Virus record (IMG/VR): IMGVR_UViG_3300027833_001904
Coordinates: 1-61,550 of that record
Origin: a virus
Reading direction: 5' to 3' (one strand)
DNA length: 61,550 nucleotides
Position 1 is the first letter of the stretch. The number at the start of each line of letters is the position of its first letter. Below are positions 8,949 to 16,804 of this stretch, in pieces. The translations under genes were made by a program, and so were the position numbers. Under the pieces are notes generated by a model. It made no database searches. It was not told the DNA's origin and saw only the letters and a list, made by a program, of their open reading frames with translations.

Positions 8949-9462
8949 AGAAGTATTCCCACAGTTGGAAACTTTCTTTGATACTGCAAAGGAATTAAAG
9001 TATCTAAACAATGTTAGTAAACGTGCTATGAAATACGACTGGTGTTTAGACTTTGGTGGAATGTGGCATTGTGCAATAGATGATAATAATCGCATGGTAA
9101 GTTTAGCAGGCTGTCATCCATTACCAGAAGTTGATGACAATGCTTGGAGAGTAATGTTTAGAGGAGTTCAAATACCAGGAGATTATGGATTTGGATTAAG
9201 TAAATATCATATGAGTGCATTAACATGGAGATTACTATTGCCATTGCAATTAGAATATATCGATAACGCAGATGCATATATAACTACTAACATCTCACAT
9301 GATGCAAGTGGTAAAATGAATAAGACACACAGATTATTTCAACAGTTAGAGAAACTGGGTATGGTTGAACATTATAATGACATGGAACTATATCACACTG
9401 ATCAAAGTGTTTGGAAACTAAACAAAGAGAAATATATGGAGGTAAGAAGCAATGTGGTTTAA
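8926..9462 (+). CDS. GNAT-like acyltransferase (tentative)
   Basis: 178 residues. The pattern of a helix pair, a strand with WHCAIDDNNRMVSLAGCHP, then RGVQIP and a C-terminal ITTN...KTHRLFQQLEKLGMV block (a peptide motif common in GNAT proteins where a helix precedes E/KLGF) suggests an N-acyltransferase. The acetyl-CoA pyrophosphate loop is not canonical. With ANL enzymes in the same operon, transfer of an activated acyl group would make sense. Uncertain. Confidence 0.4.
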   Translation: MQTHLLTKEVFPQLETFFDTAKELKYLNNVSKRAMKYDWCLDFGGMWHCAIDDNNRMVSLAGCHPLPEVDDNAWRVMFRGVQIPGDYGFGLSKYHMSALTWRLLLPLQLEYIDNADAYITTNISHDASGKMNKTHRLFQQLEKLGMVEHYNDMELYHTDQSVWKLNKEKYMEVRSNVV

Positions 9463-9730
9463 TTGGAAACATCTAAGAGATGCAGAATATCTTAGTAAAA
9501 GCAAACGTGAAAATGGAGTAGTGTTATACTTCAAACACATGTGGGTTGGATTTAGAGAAGCAGGAAAACAATTGCTAATGGCTATTGCTAGTGTATTACA
9601 TGCAATATTTCCACCATTGTTTGATTTCAAATTACTTGATATAGTAATTGATCAAACTATAGGCTTACATAAGTTTTTGCCAGATCATCCAAGTTGGCAG
9701 AGACTAAAAGACGAATTAAAGAAGAAATAA
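9452..9730 (+). CDS. DUF6356-like small protein
   Basis: 92 residues with a hydrophobic centre: a helix GFREAGKQLLMAIASVLHAIFPPLF followed by a second LDIVIDQTIGLH. This matches the pattern I recall for DUF6356 (capsule-biosynthesis-like small proteins). A GGAGG ribosome site lies inside the end of the previous gene, which it overlaps by 11 bp. It could anchor operon enzymes at the membrane. Function unknown. Confidence 0.5.
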   Translation: MWFNWKHLRDAEYLSKSKRENGVVLYFKHMWVGFREAGKQLLMAIASVLHAIFPPLFDFKLLDIVIDQTIGLHKFLPDHPSWQRLKDELKKK

Positions 9731-9731
9731 T

Positions 9732-10430
9732 ATGAACTTAGACAATCTTAAATTAATACTGGAACACGGAATCACAATTAACACAAGTGGAACAACTGGT
9801 GAACCAAAAAGCATAACACAGACACCTGAGAAGATGAAATTTGCAGACGAGATTGCAATTGATAGTCAACAGTTGACTAAAAATTCTAAAATATATACAG
9901 TTTGCAAAATACAACATGCAGGTGGATTACTAGCACAAACATTACCAGGTATTAGACTTGGAGCAGAAGTTGTTATAGACGATTTTAATGCATATAGATG
10001 GGTAAGAGAAATAAACAAGTATACACATTCGCATCTTACACCTAATCATGCAAAAGCAATAATGAAAACCAAAGGCTGGCGATTATTAGATTTAACTGGC
10101 GTATGGATAACATGTGGAAGTGATCCGGTTCCTTGGGATACTATTAGTGCATTTGTAGAAAAAGGTGCAACATTTATGGCAAATTGGGGTATGACAGAAA
10201 TTGGTCCATGTGCTATTAATACTGTATTTGAAACATTAGACAAAGTAGAAGAATATAAACAAGAATTAACTATTGTAGGCGATAGATTCTATTGCGATAC
10301 TACAGTAGGACCAGATGGGCAATTATATGTTAAAGGTGATATAAGCACATATGGAGATAATTGGTTTGCTACAAAAGATGTAGTAAAAGAAGAAAATAAC
10401 AGCTATTATTACGTTAAAAGGGCGTATTAG
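9732..10430 (+). CDS. Minimal ANL adenylating domain, lacking N-terminal part and lid
   Basis: 232 residues. The phosphate loop NTSGTTGEPKS starts at residue 17, with the canonical Lys, so the N-terminal region of normal ANL enzymes is missing. The A5 motif is NWGMTEIGP near residue 155, and a DGQLYVKGD...DNWFATKDV stretch matches the A7 region. The protein stops at YYYVKRAY, so the C-terminal lid domain is also absent. It resembles compact o-succinylbenzoate-CoA ligase-like forms. It could work alone as an adenylate former or complement the full-size ANL protein at 4525, whose loop lacks the Lys. Confidence 0.78.
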   Translation: MNLDNLKLILEHGITINTSGTTGEPKSITQTPEKMKFADEIAIDSQQLTKNSKIYTVCKIQHAGGLLAQTLPGIRLGAEVVIDDFNAYRWVREINKYTHSHLTPNHAKAIMKTKGWRLLDLTGVWITCGSDPVPWDTISAFVEKGATFMANWGMTEIGPCAINTVFETLDKVEEYKQELTIVGDRFYCDTTVGPDGQLYVKGDISTYGDNWFATKDVVKEENNSYYYVKRAY

Positions 10431-10484
10431 ACGCTCAAATACCGTCATACAAGCACGAATTACACATAGGAAACAAATTATAAC

Positions 10485-11270
10485 ATGGCAATATTAGAAT
10501 TAGAAGTGTTAAAAGTTCAACACTACACAGATGACTTATTTCACTTTACAATAGCAAGAGATCCAGGATTAAGATTCAGAGATGGAGAATTTGTAATGAT
10601 TGGACTGAATAATTGGTCTGAAAAGCTACAAAAGAATAAACCAATTATGCGAGCATACAGTGTAGCAAGTCCTAACCACCAAGACACTATTGAATTTTAT
10701 AGTATTAAAGTGCAAGACGGACCATTAACAAGCAGATTACAGCATGTAGTTCCAGGTGACAAAATATTAGTTAATGATAAAGCAGTAGGCACACTAGTTA
10801 ATGCAAATATAAAACCAGGGCGTAATTTATATTTACTAGCAACAGGCACAGGTGTAGCACCTTTCTTATCATTAGCACGTGGAGTAGACACATACGAATA
10901 TTATGACAACGTCATTTTAGTGTGGGGTGCAAGAACAGTTGCAGAACTTCCATTTGATGCAATGTTTAGAAATCTAAACGAAGATGAAATATACCAACAT
11001 GTAACAGAAGGTAAATTTAAGTTTTATCCTACTGTCACAAGACAGTCATATGAAAACGAAGGTCGTGTAACAACAGCAATGTATGACGGCAAAGTGCAAG
11101 AAGCATTGGATTTGCCAATGCTAGATCCAGAACATGACAGAATTATGATATGTGGTAGCATACCAATGAATGAAGAATTAATAGAATGGCTAGAAGTATT
11201 AGGATTTGAAGAAGGTAATAATAAGTATCCAGGAACTTATGTAGTTGAAAGGGCGTTTGTAAGTTCATGA
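10485..11270 (+). CDS. fpr: Ferredoxin/flavodoxin-NADP reductase-like flavoenzyme
   Basis: 261 residues with the two-domain FNR plan. FAD domain: RAYSVAS near residue 53 and a strand KVQDGPLTSRL. NAD(P) domain: LLATGTGVAPFLSLAR near residue 121, VWGAR, then MICGSIPMNEEL and C-terminal ERAFVS (the family usually ends with a Glu-aromatic type tail). It would move electrons between NADPH and ferredoxin or flavodoxin. In this operon it could reduce the radical SAM cluster and B12, which both need low-potential electrons. Overlaps the next gene by four bases. Confidence 0.85.
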   Translation: MAILELEVLKVQHYTDDLFHFTIARDPGLRFRDGEFVMIGLNNWSEKLQKNKPIMRAYSVASPNHQDTIEFYSIKVQDGPLTSRLQHVVPGDKILVNDKAVGTLVNANIKPGRNLYLLATGTGVAPFLSLARGVDTYEYYDNVILVWGARTVAELPFDAMFRNLNEDEIYQHVTEGKFKFYPTVTRQSYENEGRVTTAMYDGKVQEALDLPMLDPEHDRIMICGSIPMNEELIEWLEVLGFEEGNNKYPGTYVVERAFVSS

Positions 11271-12016
11271 TTTATACTGAGTTACTTGATAAGCACAGAA
11301 ATACTATTGTAAATAACTTTGAACCAGCACGGTGCGAAGAAAATGTATTTACTGAACATGACTTACATCAATTAACTTTGTATCAATTTCAAAATGCAGA
11401 TGATTTGCGTTGGACAGACTCAAGTAGCAATATCCAACCTATATTAAATGTTACACGACTGTTTGAATACTTTCCATGGATGCAAGATAAATTTGAATCT
11501 ATACTAAAACATGATTTTAGTGAACATCACACAGGTAATTATTATATTACTACACAGCTACATGACGCACACGTAGATCTAATGACAGAAGCTGAAACAG
11601 AATTTGACTGGGCAGAAAACTTAATACCATACAAAAGTTGTGTAATACCATTGGGTATCACAGCAGGCGCAGAAGCCTACACAGCATTTTTTAAGCAACG
11701 ACATATTGGAACGAGCATAACATTTGATCGTGTTGGACAAAGTTCACAAGACAAAAGCATGTATGAAATTGCACGTGAGTATCCAGATCTAGAAACAATA
11801 GATACTCCAACACTGGAAAATACAGATTATATATTCCCACACATAGATGAGGGTAATATATGTGACTTTGATTTGGAAGCGGTGTTTCCATTTCAACCCG
11901 GCAATGCATTAGTATTTGATGCATGCCAGTTACACGCAAGTTGTGTAACACGTAGACGACCAAACTTTAATTCACTGAAAACAGGAATAAATATTCAGTT
12001 TTATATTAAGGTATAA
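11267..12016 (+). CDS. 2OG-Fe(II) oxygenase-like protein, paralogue of the gene at 33727
   Basis: 249 residues. HxD is seen in LHDAHVDLM (about residue 97) and the distal His in DACQLHASC near the C-terminus, with a Lys/Arg-rich strand and NIQFY end. The paralogue at 33727 shares the NNF/DRFEPA start, GNYYIT, DAHVDL, DACQxHASC and the closing G-x-NIQFY. The family looks like the cupin-fold dioxygenases common in marine T4-like phages. It closes the operon; its stop codon lies inside the next late promoter box. Confidence 0.7.
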   Translation: MIYTELLDKHRNTIVNNFEPARCEENVFTEHDLHQLTLYQFQNADDLRWTDSSSNIQPILNVTRLFEYFPWMQDKFESILKHDFSEHHTGNYYITTQLHDAHVDLMTEAETEFDWAENLIPYKSCVIPLGITAGAEAYTAFFKQRHIGTSITFDRVGQSSQDKSMYEIAREYPDLETIDTPTLENTDYIFPHIDEGNICDFDLEAVFPFQPGNALVFDACQLHASCVTRRRPNFNSLKTGINIQFYIKV

Positions 12017-12019
12017 ATA
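12012..12019 (+). promoter_or_regulatory. Late promoter box TATAAATA for a structured leader RNA
   Basis: Exact T4-type TATAAATA overlapping the stop codon of the upstream gene. By T4 geometry (box at -13 to -6) transcription would start at the A of 12025, one base pair region before the closing stem of the RNA below. Confidence 0.75.
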
Positions 12020-12024
12020 TTAAT

Positions 12025-12112
12025 ATGGGGTAAAACAAAATTGGCCCGGGTAGAGATTCATTGCTTGCATGTCAACACTCTTAGGACGATAGCTATCGGA
12101 CAGTTTTACCCT
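12025..12112 (+). ncRNA. Structured leader RNA, unclassified
   Basis: About 88 nt. A perfect 9-bp closing stem GGGTAAAAC (12028-12036) with GTTTTACCC (12103-12111), and inside it a 12-nt palindrome CGATAGCTATCG (12087-12098). The predicted late start lies three bases before the stem. The first bases AUGGGGUAA would be only a two-codon frame, so I do not count it as a gene. It lies in the leader of the gene at 12134. It matches no riboswitch I know (glutamine, SAM, preQ1 types considered). A cis-acting regulator or small RNA is inference. Confidence 0.55.
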
Positions 12113-12133
12113 AATTAATTACAAGGAAAAAGT

Positions 12134-12886
12134 ATGCACACATTATATTTGGTGGTAAGCCAAAGTTGTATTAACCAGATGGAAATTCCATATCTGCTAA
12201 ACAACAGCCCAGATTTACATGGAACCAGTGGTCCTGGACAACATTGGGCAACATATGAATTAGATGGAAAACAAGTAGATCACGAACCAGGTCCATTAGG
12301 CAAGATTAGAGTGCATGATGATTATTGGAATCTAGACGATGAAGATAAGGAATGGTATAATTTTGATATTAGAAATACTATGGAAATTACCACAGAACAG
12401 TTAGATGGATTACTTAATATTAGTAACAAGTATTCTATTGCATTATTATTACACGCACAAAATTACAATGATGTGTGGAAATGGAGTAGATCGAAAAATG
12501 TTATTATAGTTAATCCAATAATTAGTCAATGGAAAGATGCAGTTCACACCTGGGCAGCAAGAGAATATAATTACCTAATGGAAGATGATAAAAATGCAAA
12601 TTTCAGTGGGTATGATCATGTTTGGCCAGGAACACAAGAAGTTGCAGAAAAGTTTGTAGAACGTATGGATTATGATAGTGAGATCAAAGAACTATTATCC
12701 GATAGACTTATAAAACAACCACAGTGGATGACAACTCCAGAAATATATACATTATGGGATAGTATTGGGATTACATCTCCAACAAAAGAATGGATCGATT
12801 CATATATTAATGATTACAACGAACATCAAGAATATGACATCGACGCAGTTAATGAGTTAAAGGACGCATATGATACAACTAGATAG
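12134..12886 (+). CDS. Unknown protein, 250 aa
   Basis: Acidic cytoplasmic protein rich in Trp, Tyr and Asp (pI low), no membrane segment. The N-terminus MHTLYLVVSQSC then GTSGPGQHW is followed by long helices. No motif recognised. It follows the structured RNA above and overlaps the next gene by 17 bp, so those two are co-translated. AAGGA lies six bases before the ATG. Confidence 0.65.
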   Translation: MHTLYLVVSQSCINQMEIPYLLNNSPDLHGTSGPGQHWATYELDGKQVDHEPGPLGKIRVHDDYWNLDDEDKEWYNFDIRNTMEITTEQLDGLLNISNKYSIALLLHAQNYNDVWKWSRSKNVIIVNPIISQWKDAVHTWAAREYNYLMEDDKNANFSGYDHVWPGTQEVAEKFVERMDYDSEIKELLSDRLIKQPQWMTTPEIYTLWDSIGITSPTKEWIDSYINDYNEHQEYDIDAVNELKDAYDTTR

Positions 12887-13280
12887 TATAGATACAGAAT
12901 CACAATTAAATACAACAACAACAATAGACTTTTTACCGTTTGATAACACACTTAAAATTTATGTGTTTAAAAAAGAACATGCAGTTCAGCTTAGTTTTAA
13001 ATTATCAGAACAGGCAGTATTTACTGACAGAGTAAGTATTAAAGATATGGAAATTATTTGTCAAGAATGGAACAATGGTGGTGTAAATGGAATTGAGACT
13101 TGGATGGGAAAGGTATATTGGGAAGAACGTAAAGTCGGACCAAGACCTGACTGCAAACCAGCAAGTTTTGTTGCTATACAATTTAATAAGTGGAACTTCC
13201 GACTTACAATTAAAGAAATGGAAGATGTTATTAATGAGTTCAATAAGCAGTTAAAAGGCGACAATCATTGGGATGAATGA
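12870..13280 (+). CDS. Unknown protein, 136 aa
   Basis: Starts inside the end of the previous gene. Mostly beta N-terminal half and a helix at the end (KEMEDVINEFNKQLKG). A GPRPDCKP turn is the only distinctive element. No family recognised. The late box for the following gene overlaps its last codons. Confidence 0.6.
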   Translation: MIQLDSIDTESQLNTTTTIDFLPFDNTLKIYVFKKEHAVQLSFKLSEQAVFTDRVSIKDMEIICQEWNNGGVNGIETWMGKVYWEERKVGPRPDCKPASFVAIQFNKWNFRLTIKEMEDVINEFNKQLKGDNHWDE

Positions 13281-13286
13281 TAAATA
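13279..13286 (+). promoter_or_regulatory. Late box GATAAATA, leaderless geometry
   Basis: The box is followed by exactly five bases (GCTAT) and then ATG at 13292, the same spacing as at 14221, 17894, 20640, 31076, 36594 and the minus-strand 33685. This sets the start of the next gene. Confidence 0.65.
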
Positions 13287-13291
13287 GCTAT

Positions 13292-13789
13292 ATGGACATA
13301 TATAAAAAAGACAAGGTAGTAACATATGCATTAACAACCGCATTGGTGTTGTTACTCGGTAGCCTTGCCTGTATGTTTTATTCATATGTTAAATTACAAC
13401 AAGCATATCCTTTAGAAAACCTACGTGGTGCAGTTATACAACCAATAGCAACAGATGACGATATGTTAGAGTTTCAAGGAACATATGATAGATATGTAAA
13501 GTGTAATATGCTCAGATTTGATGTGCATCTATACAATGAAGAAACCCAAGATATTATTACGTTAACACCAGTTCATTTAGCAAAACCAGTTCCAATCATT
13601 CCAGAACCAGGACTAGACATAAAAACACAATTTGCATTATTCATGCCAAAAACAATATATCCAGGCAAATGGAAACCTTCATTTACAGGTTTTTACATAT
13701 GTCAACTAGGAATATTTGTAGATCAAAAAACACAAGTAATTAACCCAGAAGCGTTTATAATACAAGCGGCCCCCATTACAAAAGAATAG
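13292..13789 (+). CDS. Single-pass membrane protein, unknown
   Basis: 165 residues from the ATG chosen by the leaderless late box; an in-frame ATG at 13277 would precede the predicted transcript start. One transmembrane helix near residues 12-34 (ALTTALVLLLGSLACMFYSYV), then a soluble beta-rich domain, probably periplasmic, with two Cys. No family recognised. Confidence 0.65.
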   Translation: MDIYKKDKVVTYALTTALVLLLGSLACMFYSYVKLQQAYPLENLRGAVIQPIATDDDMLEFQGTYDRYVKCNMLRFDVHLYNEETQDIITLTPVHLAKPVPIIPEPGLDIKTQFALFMPKTIYPGKWKPSFTGFYICQLGIFVDQKTQVINPEAFIIQAAPITKE

Positions 13790-13790
13790 G

Positions 13791-13819
13791 TTGACAAAAC
13801 CAAGACTTCTTGTTATAAT
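13791..13819 (+). promoter_or_regulatory. Sigma70-like promoter, TTGACA-17-TATAAT
   Basis: TTGACA at 13791 and perfect TATAAT at 13814-13819. The spacer AAACCAAGACTTCTTGT is a diverged copy of the conserved spacer at 15267 and four other sites. Confidence 0.8.
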
Positions 13820-13848
13820 ATACACTATTATGATAAATGGAGAACACT

Positions 13849-14016
13849 ATGTTTCTAGGTAAAATTCAAAAGAAAAAGTTATTTGAAAAGCTATTTGCAA
13901 AAGAGCAAATGAAAATTAAATCAACTTCCCCAACATTAAGCAAAAAGTCAATAAATTTATTAGCCGAATGGGCAGCAGAAAATCACATTCAGAATTTAGA
14001 GAATCATGGCGAATAA
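13849..14016 (+). CDS. Small basic protein, 55 aa
   Basis: Reads MFLGKIQKKKLFEKLF... to NLENHGE with a TGGAGA ribosome site before the ATG and a strong promoter 30 bp upstream. Highly basic N-terminus, helical. It overlaps the next gene by 11 bp, supporting expression. Function unknown. Confidence 0.6.
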   Translation: MFLGKIQKKKLFEKLFAKEQMKIKSTSPTLSKKSINLLAEWAAENHIQNLENHGE

Positions 14017-14218
14017 CATAGAAGAAGCGTTTACTCCTAAAGACACGTGTAGCATTTGCGATAGTCCATATGATGAAGACGCAGGTGGAATACAAGGACA
14101 CTTTGGTATATTACCAGTTACGTTTTGTGAATGGTGTTATAGTAGCATCTACAGTATGGTCGAACAAGACATCAGAGATAATTTAGAACCAGAGCCCTGT
14201 GGAATGAGTAGAAAATAA
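14006..14218 (+). CDS. Small zinc-ribbon protein
   Basis: 70 residues with CSICDSPYDED and CEWCYSS, i.e. two CxxC pairs about 25 residues apart, which should bind one zinc. Similar treble-clef or ribbon micro-proteins are frequent in T4-like phages. A nucleic-acid or protein-binding role is likely but unproven. Confidence 0.7.
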   Translation: MANNIEEAFTPKDTCSICDSPYDEDAGGIQGHFGILPVTFCEWCYSSIYSMVEQDIRDNLEPEPCGMSRK

Positions 14219-14220
14219 AG

Positions 14221-14228
14221 CATAAATA
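14221..14228 (+). promoter_or_regulatory. Late box CATAAATA, leaderless geometry
   Basis: Box, five bases (AAACT), then the ATG of the radical SAM gene at 14234. No ribosome-binding site fits between. Confidence 0.7.
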
Positions 14229-14233
14229 AAACT

Positions 14234-15238
14234 ATGCTTTACTCAACCATAAACAGTCTTCAATTTGATTTAAACGTTACTTGCAATGCATATTGCCCTG
14301 GTTGCCATAGACATACAATGGTAAACGGCGAGATGTATATGAATCCATTCCTACCATTTAATACTAGTCTTAATATTGATATAGTAGAACGTGTAATGGA
14401 AAACCCAAGACTTAGCGATAATGTAGAAGTAGACTTTGTAGGATTAGTAGGCGAGCCTATTGCTCATCAACAATTTCTAGAGATTATAGATATTATCTAT
14501 AAGCATAGACCAAATGCAAGAGTTAATATTCACACAAATGGTGGATTGCGTTCCGTAGAGTTCTTTACACAGCTTGCTAAAAAATTAAAAGATAAATCTC
14601 ATCAAGTGCAATTTTCAATCGATGGATTAGAAGATACAAACAGTTTATATCGTGTAGGTGTAAATTGGGATAAAGTAATGGAAAATCTACAAGCATTTAT
14701 AGATGCTGGTGGTCGTGCAGTATGGAAGTTTTTGCTTTTTCCATACAATAAACATCAAACAGAAGAAGCAAGACAATTGGCATTTTCAATGGGAGTTAAA
14801 AACTTTCGTCCAGAGAGAAATAGAGACGAAGGACAAGAACTGTATACACGTTATATGAAAGCATATAAAAAGTTTCACCCAAAAACACTAGGTGAAAAAG
14901 GCCATGCACAGGACAAAGGATATGACATAAATCAGTTTAACGAATCCCAAGGCATTGCAAATAGATGCTTTGACGAAGATGCAATTTATATAAATTACGA
15001 AGGCGTAGTATTACCATGTTGTATGTTTAATTCTGGATTAACAGATGAATCATATATGAAAGAGATGGTCCCATATATTAAAGGAAATACTTGCCATCAA
15101 AATGATGATGAAAATTGGAATAGCCTATATCATAATACATTAGAAGATGTTATGAATAATAGCTGGTGGGACAAGTTATATGGCGATTTAGACACAACTC
15201 CATGCACCGTTTGTGTGCATTCTTGCGGAATTCATTAA
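14234..15238 (+). CDS. Radical SAM/SPASM enzyme, copy 1
   Basis: 334 residues. The [4Fe-4S]-AdoMet motif is CNAYCPGC (Cys 17, 21, 24). Then GLVGEPIAH, a HTNGG strand and FSIDGLEDTN are typical of the core barrel. The C-terminal SPASM/twitch part has CFDEDAIYINYEGVVLPCC and CTVCVHSCG, enough Cys for auxiliary clusters. It is closely similar to the gene at 17907 and more distantly to those at 36607 and 33679. SPASM enzymes mostly modify peptides or proteins; no precursor peptide is evident beside it. Expression seems late and leaderless. Confidence 0.9.
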   Translation: MLYSTINSLQFDLNVTCNAYCPGCHRHTMVNGEMYMNPFLPFNTSLNIDIVERVMENPRLSDNVEVDFVGLVGEPIAHQQFLEIIDIIYKHRPNARVNIHTNGGLRSVEFFTQLAKKLKDKSHQVQFSIDGLEDTNSLYRVGVNWDKVMENLQAFIDAGGRAVWKFLLFPYNKHQTEEARQLAFSMGVKNFRPERNRDEGQELYTRYMKAYKKFHPKTLGEKGHAQDKGYDINQFNESQGIANRCFDEDAIYINYEGVVLPCCMFNSGLTDESYMKEMVPYIKGNTCHQNDDENWNSLYHNTLEDVMNNSWWDKLYGDLDTTPCTVCVHSCGIH

Positions 15239-15266
15239 AAAAGACGAAAAAAGATGCATTTTTCGG

Positions 15267-15295
15267 TTGACAACCAAGACATCTTAGTGTATATT
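15267..15295 (+). promoter_or_regulatory. Conserved-core promoter, copy 1
   Basis: TTGACA-17-TATATT with the core GGTTGACAACCAAGACATCT shared with 17015, 43671, 58555 and 60056. GGTTG-A-CAACC is an 11-bp inverted repeat over the -35 box, a possible operator. Confidence 0.88.
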
Positions 15296-15327
15296 GTATA
15301 TATAAGCTAATAAAACAGGAGTTGAAA

Positions 15328-15666
15328 ATGCAAAACGAAATCCAAACATTGATCCAAAAATGTAAAGTAGATTATACAAAGTTTGTTACTGCTAGTGATC
15401 GTGGAACACCAGATCCAGATAGTTACTTTGGTAAAACACTTGCTAACTTTGAAAATAGTTTCACTATTAAAGAAGGCAAAAAGTATATTAAGATTATACG
15501 TGATAATGGTGTATGGGGCTTTATTGTTAAAGAAGATGGTCCTAAGTTTAAAAAAGGTGATATCCTTAAAGCTGCAGGTTGGAATGCTCCAGCAACAAAT
15601 GCCGCACGTGGTAACATTTTTGAAGACTTTAGTGTTGCGTGGACAGGTCCACATTACTTGAAATAA
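15328..15666 (+). CDS. Conserved-looking phage protein, 112 aa
   Basis: The ATG at 15328 is chosen because AGGAG lies eight bases upstream; a TTG six bases earlier falls in the ribosome site. It has a compact alpha/beta pattern with KGDILKAAGWNAPATNAARGNI in the C-terminal half, a form I have seen in unnamed T4-like phage proteins. No catalytic motif. Strong promoter upstream. Confidence 0.7.
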   Translation: MQNEIQTLIQKCKVDYTKFVTASDRGTPDPDSYFGKTLANFENSFTIKEGKKYIKIIRDNGVWGFIVKEDGPKFKKGDILKAAGWNAPATNAARGNIFEDFSVAWTGPHYLK

Positions 15667-15676
15667 GGAAAAGCAA

Positions 15677-15829
15677 ATGAGTAAAACAGGAAACTGGGTA
15701 TTAGAAATGCAAGAAGATGCGTATGATATGACTCTTGCAGAATTTATTAAAAAACACGGCGAAAGCCAATCATCACTTTGGCATCAAACACAAGAAGAAG
15801 CCGAAGAAGGGGTTCTTATTGATGAGTAA
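15677..15829 (+). CDS. Acidic small protein, 50 aa
   Basis: MSKTGNWVLEMQEDAYDM... to EEGVLIDE with AAGGAAAA before the ATG. Acidic and helical. The last codons overlap the SWIM gene start by eight bases. Function unknown. Confidence 0.6.
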   Translation: MSKTGNWVLEMQEDAYDMTLAEFIKKHGESQSSLWHQTQEEAEEGVLIDE

Positions 15830-16082
15830 GGCTATTCAGCGTTACCTCAAACCCACACTATTCAAGCCTAAGGGTTCTGTATTCGAAGGCTTGATATGGA
15901 AACAACCTAACTCAAAAGGCACAGACACATATGATGTTGTATGCACCGAAAAAGGTTTTACTTGTGATTGTCCAGGCTTTACATTCCGTGGCAAGTGCAA
16001 GCACAGTTTAGAAGTGCTAACACGAGTAGAAACAGCATTAGATGACAAGCACCCACAATACAGATGGGAGTTTGCACAATGA
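15822..16082 (+). CDS. SWIM zinc-finger protein
   Basis: 86 residues. CDCPGFTFRGKCKH fits the SWIM pattern CxC-x(n)-CxH, which binds zinc and usually nucleic acid or protein. The ATG at 15822 is preferred over upstream in-frame starts because GAAGAAGG lies just before it. Overlaps the next gene in an ATGA. Confidence 0.82.
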   Translation: MSKAIQRYLKPTLFKPKGSVFEGLIWKQPNSKGTDTYDVVCTEKGFTCDCPGFTFRGKCKHSLEVLTRVETALDDKHPQYRWEFAQ

Positions 16083-16804
16083 CAATTGCATATGTATTTG
16101 ATGTAGACGGAACACTAACACCAAGTCGTGAACGAATAGACTTTACGTTTGGTAAATTCTTCTACGAGTTTTGTTTGCACAATGATGTATATTTGGTCAC
16201 AGGAAGTGATAAAAGCAAAACAGTAGAACAAGTAGGTAACATTATATACAGTGGTGCTAAACGTGTGTATAATTGCAGTGGAAACGATGCATATGAAAAC
16301 TTTACTAATGTATATCGCAACGAATGGTCTCTACCAGAAGAACCTTGGAAATATTTAGAGAATAGATTAAACCATAGTAACTTTGGACAAAAATCAGGAC
16401 ATCATTTTGACGAACGTCCTGGGTTATTAAACTTTAGTGTTGTTGGAAGAAAATGCACAGCACAACAACGCAAGGATTATGTGTTGTATGATACATATCA
16501 TAAAGAACGTGAAAATATCTCAAAAGAATTTAATACAGCATATGGCGACAAATATAATATCATGTCAACTGTAGCTGGTGAAACAGGAATAGATATAACA
16601 CAACAAGGTTGTGGTAAAGCACAAATACTTAAAGACTTAGACTACGAAGAAATAATCTTCTTTGGTGACAAAACTATGACAGGTGGGAATGACTATGATA
16701 TTGCACAAGCACTAATAGGCATGGGCCATACTGTATTTTCAGTAAAGGAATGGGAAGATACTTATCGTATTTTAACACAAATGCATGAAACCCATACGAT
16801 CTGA
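16079..16804 (+). CDS. Eukaryote-type phosphomannomutase-like HAD protein
   Basis: 241 residues. HAD motif I DVDGTLTPSR (Asp 8 and 10). RPGLLNFSVVGRKC followed by R..Y..YD...KER matches the substrate cap of PMM1/PMM2-type phosphomannomutases, and FFGDKTMTGGNDYDIA matches their C-terminal metal site. This is not the alpha-D-phosphohexomutase family used by most bacteria for this step. It would interconvert mannose 6- and 1-phosphate, or act as a phosphatase. The ATG at 16079 overlaps the previous stop and has GGGAG nine bases before. Confidence 0.8.
   Translation: MTIAYVFDVDGTLTPSRERIDFTFGKFFYEFCLHNDVYLVTGSDKSKTVEQVGNIIYSGAKRVYNCSGNDAYENFTNVYRNEWSLPEEPWKYLENRLNHSNFGQKSGHHFDERPGLLNFSVVGRKCTAQQRKDYVLYDTYHKERENISKEFNTAYGDKYNIMSTVAGETGIDITQQGCGKAQILKDLDYEEIIFFGDKTMTGGNDYDIAQALIGMGHTVFSVKEWEDTYRILTQMHETHTI

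Noticed and set aside
12025-12033. ATGGGGTAA as a minimal ORF
   Set aside because: Two codons at the very start of a predicted structured RNA; position follows from promoter geometry, not from coding.
12025-12112. tRNA-like reading of the leader RNA
   Set aside because: There is no T-loop TTCRA and no anticodon arm; only the closing stem looks similar.
15383-15661. Alternative frame inside the gene at 15328
   Set aside because: Shifted frame of a gene with a better ribosome site and normal composition.
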